10,687 nt of DNA from Isohypsibius dastychi (taxonomy: Eukaryota; Tardigrada; Eutardigrada; Parachela; Isohypsibiidae): contig JAQIWT010001468.1 in the NCBI GenBank assembly GCA_034696485.1, positions 1-10,687 of the forward strand. Reading direction: 5' to 3'. The translations under genes and the position numbers were made by a program. Below the pieces are notes generated by a model. It worked only from the letters and a program-made list of their open reading frames with translations, searched no databases and was not told the DNA's origin. Below, in pieces: positions 1 to 6,813 of the stretch. The number at the start of each line of letters is the position of its first letter. The first letter of the stretch is position 1.

Positions 1-794
1 AAAATTGATAATTCTTGATTCGTTTCTACTACGATCTCTTTAAGCAGCTATTCAACCGTGCCAAAAACAAAAAAAAAAGATTTTGCAATATACTAGAGTT
101 AGCCATGACCTTAATTGGCCAATTACGTTTCTTTATGGGCTTGATAACGGTTGTAGCTGAATTGATGGGCGAAATCTCGTTAAGCCGTATTCACTTGATG
201 AGCTCGACCTTTTCAGAAATATAAAACTCGATTCGAATTGTTCATAAACCAGTACTGATGTTGTCGCAGCGAGTGAATTTATTACTTTCTTTTGTGATTG
301 TGCGGCAATATCTTTGCTCTAAAAGTTCGAAATCAAACTGGATTCTTGCAGTGATTCTTTGCTCGGTCGGTCGAATTATAGATTTACATTTGGTAAATGT
401 CATTCAAACGGCCATTTCTGGTCTTGCTCTTTTTTAAACTCGAGAGCAGTGAACCACATCTTAGCCAGTGATGCGGCGATCGAACATTACCGCTTGTCTC
501 ATCATAATCCATCATCTGTCGTCTTATCGATCCCGATCGGCAGTTAGTTCAACCCGAAATGATTTAATTGAATTCAGAACTAATAAATCTTCTCTGCTCT
601 TTCCGTTTACCGAATTCATAGCTCGGTTGAATTTCTTGGTCAAATTCGGATCTAAATTCAAAATATTGACTCTCGTTATCATTCCATCTACGGAATGATA
701 CAATTAAGGGAAAACTCATTTTGTACCGCTGTATAAGAATGTAAACCAACTATTTCAACCTAATTTCTGAGTCATTTTCCTCAGTTTTGACGAC
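1..794. other. Upstream region, no supported gene
   Basis: This stretch is AT-rich and has short ORFs on both strands, none longer than about 75 codons and none with a recognisable domain. An A-rich run lies near 66-80, and a TATAAAA string at 220-226 could be a TATA element or part of a polyadenylation signal of a gene off the left edge; neither is proven. I looked for tRNA box B-like sequences and found none that fit. It most likely holds the promoter and 5' untranslated sequence of the kinesin gene that follows, possibly including a non-coding first exon, because 784 looks like a splice acceptor. Confidence 0.5.
771..784 (+). promoter_or_regulatory. Putative splice acceptor (cis or spliced-leader) before the kinesin start
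   Basis: A pyrimidine-rich run ending in CAG at 782-784 lies 10 nt before the proposed ATG at 795. It resembles the confirmed acceptors inside the gene. In nematodes such a site so close to a start codon is often a trans-splice acceptor, but a cis intron in the 5' UTR would look the same. It supports ATG 795 over starts further upstream. Confidence 0.35.
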
Positions 795-3700
795 ATGGAG
801 GTGTGGGAAATTGATTTCCGGTCTAATTACAGAGAGTGGTTTCATCCCCCTTGATGACACCCGACCAATAAATTTGCATGGAGCTACTTATCGTTTATTT
901 TCAGCTGTGCATATTTGCCTAAATTTCAAATCGGAATTTCTTTACAGAGTACGGCCCTTATCAACACGCGAACGTGGTGAGTTCCAGTCACCATGTTTGA
1001 CTGTCGCACCATCGGAGCCGCAGATTGTTATCGGAACAGGTAGATCGTTTACCACCACTTGAAACTTATTTCAAGTTGTTGCACGGTGTCCCGTTTCACA
1101 GAACGAGCATTCACCTTCGATTTCGCATTCCATACTGAAACCCATCAGGAGTCCATCTTTGAGGCAACAACGCGCGATCTGATTGAAGGGTACTTTTCTT
1201 ATAATTGACACCATGGTATCGTTTTTTATCTTTCTTTTATCATAGGTGTTTCAATGGCCTCAACGCGACCATCCTGGCTTACGGGCAAACTGGATCTGGG
1301 AAGACATATACAGTGAAAGGTTACCTTCATTTTGGGGAACAGTTTCTAACAATTTTATTTAGATGGGCACCGGTTTCGATGTCAGCATTCCGCCTGAAAA
1401 TCTTGGAATTATTCCACGCTCCGTCGAGCATATTTTCCGCATTATCCATGAGAAGCAAGAAAACGCAGTTGCACAGGACCATCCGGCTCCATTGTTCGAC
1501 TTATGGGTCCAGTTTATTGAAGTGTGTTAAAGGAGTTACACTCAACACGCGCTGATCAATAACGGACTTCCTTTTTAGTTGTACCAGGATGACCTTATCG
1601 ATCTGCTGGATCGTGCGTCCCGGCAGACGAAGTCTAAAGTACTACAAATGCTATTCAATTTCCGGTTACGAAATTATTACTGTTCATGTTTCGTCGCAGC
1701 GTCCCCTTCAGCCTAAGCTTGGTGAGGATAAAGATGGACATGTTGTTCTTCATAACGTCTGCACAAAAACTGTTTCCTCACGAGACGAGGTTCGTTTGAA
1801 AATGTCGGGTTGTCATAACCTTTGCTAATTGTGTGGTTTTATAGATCATGGACTGGCTCAAGCAAGGTGCTTTGGCTCGCACTACCGGCTCGACTAATAT
1901 GAATGCCCAGTCGTCCCGGTCGCACGCCATCTTCACCATTGGAATAAAACAGTCCATTCAGGAAATTGCTGTACGTAGAATTACTTCCCTTCTCGGTGTT
2001 GAATCTGTAAATGCATTTTTACCATCTTTGCAGGAAGGGGGAGAATCTGAATTCAACACTACGAACGCCAAATTCCATTTTGTGGATTTGGCCGGATCAG
2101 AAAGGTTAAAACGCACCGGTGCAGTCGGGAATCGAGCCAAAGAGAGTATTGCAATTAACGGAGGTTTAGTAAGTTCCCCTCATTTTCTCGTATTTCGGTT
2201 CTTACAAAAATCACTTATTCATAGTTGGCACTGGGTAACGTGATTAGCAAACTGGGTGATCGGAGCCTGAAGGCAACTCATATTCCCTATCGATCGAGCA
2301 AACTTACTCGCCTGCTTCAAGATTCTCTTGGAGGAAACAGGTGAGCTCAGGAATTATTTCTTGACATATCGTTCATGTGACAGATCATTTGACTTTCTAG
2401 CCAAACTGTGATGATTGCATGCATTTCCCCGGCCGAACAGGATTTTTTGGAAACCCTGAACACGTTGAGATATGCTAATCGAACCCGGAATATCCAGAAT
2501 AAAGTCGTGGTCAATCAGGATAAATCGAGTCAGACTATATGTATGCTCCGTGCGCGAAACCAGGAATTGGAAATGCAGCTTTTAGAGTACCAACAGGTAG
2601 CTTTCAGATGGAATACGCTGGCATTAAAATCGTGGTGCATTTTTGTTGCCTTTAGGGAAAGCGGCAACCCGGTGTTGATGCGTATAATGATATGTTTATC
2701 GAAAACTCCACTCTTCAGAAAGAAAATGAACAACTCCGTGCGAGTCTAAAGGCGGTGCAGGAGGAAAGCGAAGAAAGACAGCAGCGGATCGTACAGCTCT
2801 TGGTTGCCGCAGACCGACTGGGAGAACTGGGTGCCGGGGATGGATGTGGTTCCGATAGTGAGTTCTTTGAACTGATTGGCCGATTTCACGGTCCATGAAA
2901 AGTTTTAACAAAAAAATCGATCAGTCGGATATTCGTTTAAAAACATATTTTGCAGAGAGACGAAACTCAGTTGTTCTACATTTTTCCAGTTTTTGTTTTA
3001 CAAAATGGTATCTGACTCATTTTTGAAACCTTCCATGTCATATAATGTTCTCGTCAAATTGAATATTTCGCTTTTGGTTAAAATTTACCTTCTTCAGATA
3101 ACGTCACAGACACCGATAAGCTGAAGGCGCATTACATCAGGCTGCTTGAAGAAAAAGAAGTATTGATAGTTCGGTTAAGGAAGGATATCGATCATCTTCA
3201 GGGGTCGGTATCATCTCCACCCGGGTCACCACGGAAAATGGCTGCAGGATCCGTAAGAGTTTATGATGCTTTGTTGATTACTTTTTTCGTATTTGCTCAT
3301 TTTCAGGGTGGCAAAACTTATCGTGTCCGAAAGTATGCAATCTGCTTTGTGGGGGTTTTTTCAGTAGCAAAAACAGCATTTTTGTTTTCCAGAACACAAG
3401 TCCTCACTCCTTCATCAGAACCGAACAGTGGTCCTATTCTGCCTGCTGGCATGTTTGAGCCCATGGAGGTACTGTTATTCCTACATCGCGTTTCATTTAT
3501 TATGGGCTATATCTTGAATTTTTTTGTCATTTTAGATTCCAACAATTGAGTTTGTCGCTCCTGATTTTGACGGAGGTTCGGATGAATGGAATGTGTCTCG
3601 ATTATTTTGACCTACGGTTCTTGGTTATTTTTGTAGATGAGGCTATGGTTGAGGCATTGGACCAGAAGATCTTGGAGACGGAAAAAGAGTTGGAGCAGAT

Positions 3701-6066
3701 GAAGTTGACCATCAGTTCGCAGCGTGAAAATTACGAATCTAAAATCCAGGAGCTGCTTGACCAAATTGCCGCTAAGGAAGAAGAGCGCAGCCGCGTCCTT
3801 GAACAGCTGAAAGGAGCGAAAGGGACTAGCGCCGACAAGATCAGGGAACGAGAGCAGAAATACCAAGCTGAACTGTTGGAATTGCGGAAGGCACTCAAGG
3901 AGCAAGAGAAGAATCTGGCCGATTATAAGAAGCTCCAGAAGGATAAAGTTGTTTCGGATTTGAAGATCAACAAATTATCCAAAGATATCGACGATCTAAA
4001 ACGGATGAAATGTGAGACTATGCGGAAGATTGAAAAAGATGCCAAGTCTCAGCGAGCTAAAGAACTCGAGCAGAGTCGTTCGCTTAGCCAGAAAGATCGA
4101 CAGCATCAACAGACGCGAAAGGATCTTGCCGAATCGCGAATTCTTGTGAAGCAGAAAGATATGATTATCACGCGTTTGAGATCGGATTTGAATGCTGCCA
4201 GGAAAGCCGGTAAATCCAACATGTCGGATCGAGTGGCTGGTCGTGTCGGAAAAGCATGTTATCCCACGGAAAGCACATTGAAAAAGAACTGGAACGACTT
4301 TCAGCGATGCGTACGTATTTCTTTGTAAGATTTTGCTTGCATATTTTTGATGATGTTTGTCGTTGTAGTTCCATGCAGTTGCTTACAAAAAAGGACGGCT
4401 TAAGGTTTTCGAAAAGCAAATGGAAAGTTACCAATCGGTTCGTCGTTTTCTTGGTCTATCTTTATCCTCAACGATAGAAAGATATCTTGTAGGAGTTGCG
4501 TCAGCTGCGTGCAACGGTGCAGAAACTAGAAAACAAGCTAGCTGTGGCGGCGAACAAGGAGGTCTGTTTGTTGGTGAATAAGGAATTAACAGTTTTGTCT
4601 GACTAGAATTCCTGTCTTAGGATTTGAACGATACCGAAGCGATTGCACGTGAACTTGAAGATACTCGATCGGCTATTCATTTCATCGAGAAGCAGAATGC
4701 TGAAATCCAGAACGAAGCGGTATCCTGCGAAGAGTCACCTGAAGAATACAACAGTGTTGATCCCATCTACCTCCGAAGCAAATTTTCCGATGAGGCTTCC
4801 TTCAGATATTTCATGGAGCGTCTGTTGGAACTTATGAAGAGCCAGGTAGAATTCGCGTGATTTATCCATTTTTAATGTGCTGCTGAGCTTTTGTTTTCAG
4901 TATGAAGAAATTCAAATGCTGGAAACTAAAAGACAATCCAAAGCAGCGGAATACGATATTTTAATTAAAGAGCGTGATCTCTTGCGGCATCTTCTACAGC
5001 AGTATATTGTGGATAGTCCCGCACAGACTAAAGTGGACATAGTCGGGTAAGTTGTGGGTCACTGCGGTGTTTGGGTGTGTTTCCGGTGGTGGGCTCATTG
5101 TTTCTCTTTTCGTCAGACTTTTACAGATGTTGAATCCCTTACTCCGATCGATGCAGTTTTTGGCGTCGGTCGTTTTCTATCCTTCCCTCCAACAAGCTGT
5201 CACTTCTTCCGGCATTGGCTCGCCTGTTTTGTTGCTTGTTGCCTGTAGCGTCCTTCTTTTGCTGTCCAAAATTTTATGTTTCGCTTATTTTATTTATTGC
5301 CTTGGCGTCGATATTTAGTGTTGCTCAAAGCCACCTGGATGAAAACGGTGTTCTGGGGTTGACGTCAGAGGAAGTTGTCCGGAATATCATGACGTCGCCT
5401 ATTGTGACGAAAGGATCGTCTCGGCAAAAGGTCAGATTTCTAGAAATAGTTATGACTGTCACTCAAGTTCGAACATGTTTCAAATTTTTGTAATCAATTG
5501 TGGAATTTTCTATAAAGGCGAAATATTATTACAGGCTCGCCAGAGACCTCTTATGGGACCACTTGATATGTTGGGAAATGGACATTCTGATGGTGCTTCT
5601 TCGTCTTCTTCCCTTGGTGATTACGACAGTCATTCAGATGGTGGAGACCACTATCCGGCCGGTGGATATGATCAGGCTTTGATGCCAGCGCCTAAATGTC
5701 CACCTCTTCGCGTGCTCAAGCGAGATCTCCAAGTTCCAAAACTGTGAGTTCTGACAAATATTTTGTGTTTGTGAAACAAGTAGTTTTTATTGTTTTTCTA
5801 GACTTTCGATTCCCAAAGTGCCTTCTCTTATTTCTGTCAGAGGAACCGCAATTGCTCCTACTCCCATGAAATCTCCTAATCGTTGGGCCAGCCTGAATGA
5901 GTTGCAGGATCGTCGCACGCACAAGGCCACCCCTACCTCCGGCCATTCCTTGGAAAATGTGATCCCTACTTCACCGTGTCCGTCCCCAAATTTATCTCGT
6001 CGCCACGCCTGCCAAAATAACCTAGCTACTCTTTCGAAGGCTGGTGGTGCACCTGGGCGAAAATAA
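795..6066 (+). CDS. KIF21: Kinesin-4 family motor, KIF21 type (klp-12/Klp31E-like), 24 exons, no WD40 domain
   Basis: Plus-end microtubule motor of the family that restrains microtubule growth. Exons: 795-820, 948-1039, 1102-1189, 1246-1312, 1363-1521, 1579-1638, 1700-1789, 1845-1970, 2034-2168, 2225-2340, 2401-2596, 2656-2857, 3098-3252, 3307-3332, 3393-3468, 3536-3575, 3637-4310, 4369-4437, 4493-4561, 4621-4845, 4901-5046, 5319-5430, 5535-5743, 5802-6066. They sum to 3423 nt (1140 residues) with all phases matching. Order: motor (about 8-352) with P-loop 82-89, switch I 214-221, switch II 254-259; neck coil about 397-443; long coiled coil about 554-740; MSDRVAG motif 747-753; regulatory coiled coil about 765-945; Ser/Gly/Pro-rich tail. 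The [12 protein letters not shown] neck motif is KIF21-specific. Odd: no WD40 repeats before the TAA. Exon 1 is uncertain: it supplies beta-strand 1 (VWEIDFRVRP) through a weak GTCTAA donor; the GAG/GTGTGG donor at 800/801 with further upstream exons is the alternative. The other exons are strong. Confidence 0.94.
948..2497 (+). other. KIF21: Kinesin motor domain (exons 2-11)
   Basis: The ATPase and microtubule-binding core. Visible motifs: RVRPL at the end of strand 1; [12 protein letters not shown] (P-loop, residues 80-91, exon 4); NAQSSRSH (switch I, exon 8); [14 protein letters not shown] (switch II and loop 11, exon 9); LALGNVIS and [20 protein letters not shown] (alpha-4/loop 12/alpha-5, exon 10); [15 protein letters not shown] leading into the neck (exon 11). 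Catalytic residues of P-loop and switches are intact, so the motor should hydrolyse ATP. The loop between switch I and switch II is shorter than in human KIF21A, judged from memory of that family. Loop 12 has Ser at 305 where kinesins normally have Asp. Confidence 0.93.
2858..3097 (+). other. Long intron 12 of the kinesin gene (240 nt)
   Basis: It starts with a strong GTGAGT donor after the split codon A/AT and ends at TTCAG 3093-3097. It is about four times the usual intron length here. Inside is one in-frame 18-nt micro-exon candidate at 2990-3007, flanked by TTTTTCCAG and GTATCT. Nothing else recognisable was seen. Confidence 0.7.
4281..5046 (+). other. KIF21: KIF21 regulatory (autoinhibitory) coiled-coil region (end of exon 17 to exon 21)
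   Basis: In human KIF21A this region folds back on the motor and holds it inactive; dominant mutations here cause the eye-movement disorder CFEOM1. The translation across the exon 17/18 junction (WNDFQRC then [11 protein letters not shown]) aligns without gaps to the human [16 protein letters not shown] segment, matching W770 to human W949 and R775 (codon 4305-4307) to human R954, by my recollection of numbering. Exons 19-21 continue with heptad-like sequence matching the later human segment, including a [19 protein letters not shown] stretch (with one variant residue) equivalent to TEARYLLDHFL. The linker from MSDRVAG to this region is only about a dozen residues, much shorter than in vertebrates. 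Confidence 0.75.
5047..5318 (+). other. Longest intron (272 nt) of the kinesin gene
   Basis: It runs from GTAAGT at 5047 to a TTTAG acceptor at 5314-5318 and joins GG to T to make a glycine codon. Parts are open in two frames and give hydrophobic translations, but pyrimidine-rich intron sequence explains that. No exon inside it fits both neighbouring phases. Confidence 0.65.
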
Positions 6067-6071
6067 TTGTA

Positions 6072-6077
6072 TATAAA
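6072..6077 (+). terminator. Possible polyadenylation signal (TATAAA) of the kinesin gene
   Basis: A TATAAA hexamer lies 6 nt after the TAA stop. It is a known variant of AATAAA, and GT-rich sequence near 6128-6142 could be the downstream element. No canonical AATAAA was seen close by. If used, the 3' UTR would be very short. Confidence 0.25.
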
Positions 6078-6204
6078 ACTATTATTCTGAAGAGATCTTT
6101 TGAAAGCCGGTACTTCTTCCTACTTGGCTGTTTGTGAAGTTTGAGCTTTATTTTAGATGGTTATTGCCAATAGTGGTTACCTTGAGTCTGAAAAATGGGA
6201 ATGA

Positions 6205-6489
6205 ATGAAGACACATCATGGACCTCATCTCCTCCGGCCAGGTGACTTACGTTCAAAAAGGTTGGGTTTCTTCCGAGAATATGAAAACAGTATCAGTCAT
6301 GTTGTGAATGATACACGACACTTGGTCGAATTCGTCAGTCACGATTACACACCGGCTTTCTCTGCATATATTCCGCAACATTGCAGTATTGAATCTTTTG
6401 ATACTTATTTGAGAAACTCGATTTCTTGGATGTCTGGTAGGTATGACGATCGCTTGTATTTATTGTACACAAGATTTAAAAGCCTGTGA
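6205..6489 (+). other. Unassigned 95-codon ORF in the spacer
   Basis: The frame is open from a near-cognate start around 6205 to a TGA at 6487-6489 and its translation is not low-complexity (it includes YIPQHCSIESFDTYLRNS). Near position 6437 a GTAGGT resembles a strong splice donor, and an ATG a little upstream, in another frame, begins a 15-codon peptide that could end at a GTGACT donor. I recognise no family, and the two frames conflict. It may be an untranslated exon, an upstream ORF of WDFY3, or chance. Confidence 0.15.
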
Positions 6490-6772
6490 TTGAATACGAC
6501 ATGATCCGGCCGTGTCCTTGACCACAAAGCTGATTGAAGCAATCTTTGTTTGATTGATAGGCAGTTAACGCGACGTCACGGAAATGATCTATGGGGCCCC
6601 GCAAACATGGGTTGTTAATCTAATTTGCCGTCTCTAAACCACATTCAAAGTTGATGTTTAGAAGTTGGGCTTCACTGCAATGTACTTTATCGATCGCGCT
6701 CCTGTTTTTCCAAGATTCATCCGAGGAATTGCTTGCGTCGGTTCAACTATGGAGTTCACTCAGGTCTTTAAT

Positions 6773-6798
6773 GGATGATCATCCCAAGTCTGGGATGA
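6773..6798. repeat. Nested palindrome and perfect hairpin just before the WDFY3 start
   Basis: GGATGATCATCC at 6773-6784 is a perfect 12-bp palindrome. Overlapping it, TCATCCCA (6779-6786), loop AGTC and TGGGATGA (6791-6798) form a perfect 8-bp stem. The stem ends 15 nt before the ATG at 6814, so if transcribed it would sit in the 5' UTR. Confidence 0.6.
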
Positions 6799-6813
6799 GT
6801 TGTTCAGAGAGAA

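Larger units (their letters stand above)
6067..6813. other. Intergenic spacer between the kinesin and WDFY3 genes
   Basis: 747 bp between the kinesin stop and the WDFY3 start. It should contain the kinesin 3' UTR and the promoter and 5' UTR of WDFY3. Visible items: a TATAAA hexamer shortly after the stop, an unassigned ORF at 6205-6489, a CRE-like GACGTCAC at 6572-6579, a GGGGCCCC palindrome at 6593-6600, and nested palindromes at 6773-6798. A second ORF (6651-6887) overlaps the WDFY3 start in another frame and has no recognisable domain. No RNA gene was recognised. Confidence 0.6.

Noticed and set aside
15-224. 69-codon ORF at the left edge.
   Set aside because: It starts at a near-cognate codon, contains a poly-A-derived Lys run and resembles no family I know. 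It is probably chance.
241-560. tRNA-like box B strings (GTTCGAAATC and GATCGAAC).
   Set aside because: Neither matches the full consensus and no cloverleaf arms could be paired around them.
3612-3905. Reverse-strand 97-codon ORF.
   Set aside because: It is the antisense shadow of the coiled-coil exon, where Glu/Lys/Leu codons leave the opposite strand open. No independent domain.
4256-4320. A second frame reading [12 protein letters not shown], which looks like coiled coil and suggested a frameshift in exon 17.
   Set aside because: Frame 0 continues without a stop, joins exon 18 in phase, and aligns gaplessly to the KIF21 regulatory coiled coil including Trp and Arg. The other frame needs an indel and a different acceptor.
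5117-5268. Possible extra exon in the 272-nt kinesin intron (open, hydrophobic translation).
   Set aside because: Acceptors at 5116 and at the later TTACAG either break the phase to exon 22 or hit an immediate stop. The hydrophobic reading comes from T-rich intron sequence.
5790-5830. LSIP in the kinesin tail as an EB1-binding SxIP motif.
   Set aside because: The motif needs Ser two residues before Ile; here that position is Leu. The basic/Ser/Pro context alone is not enough.
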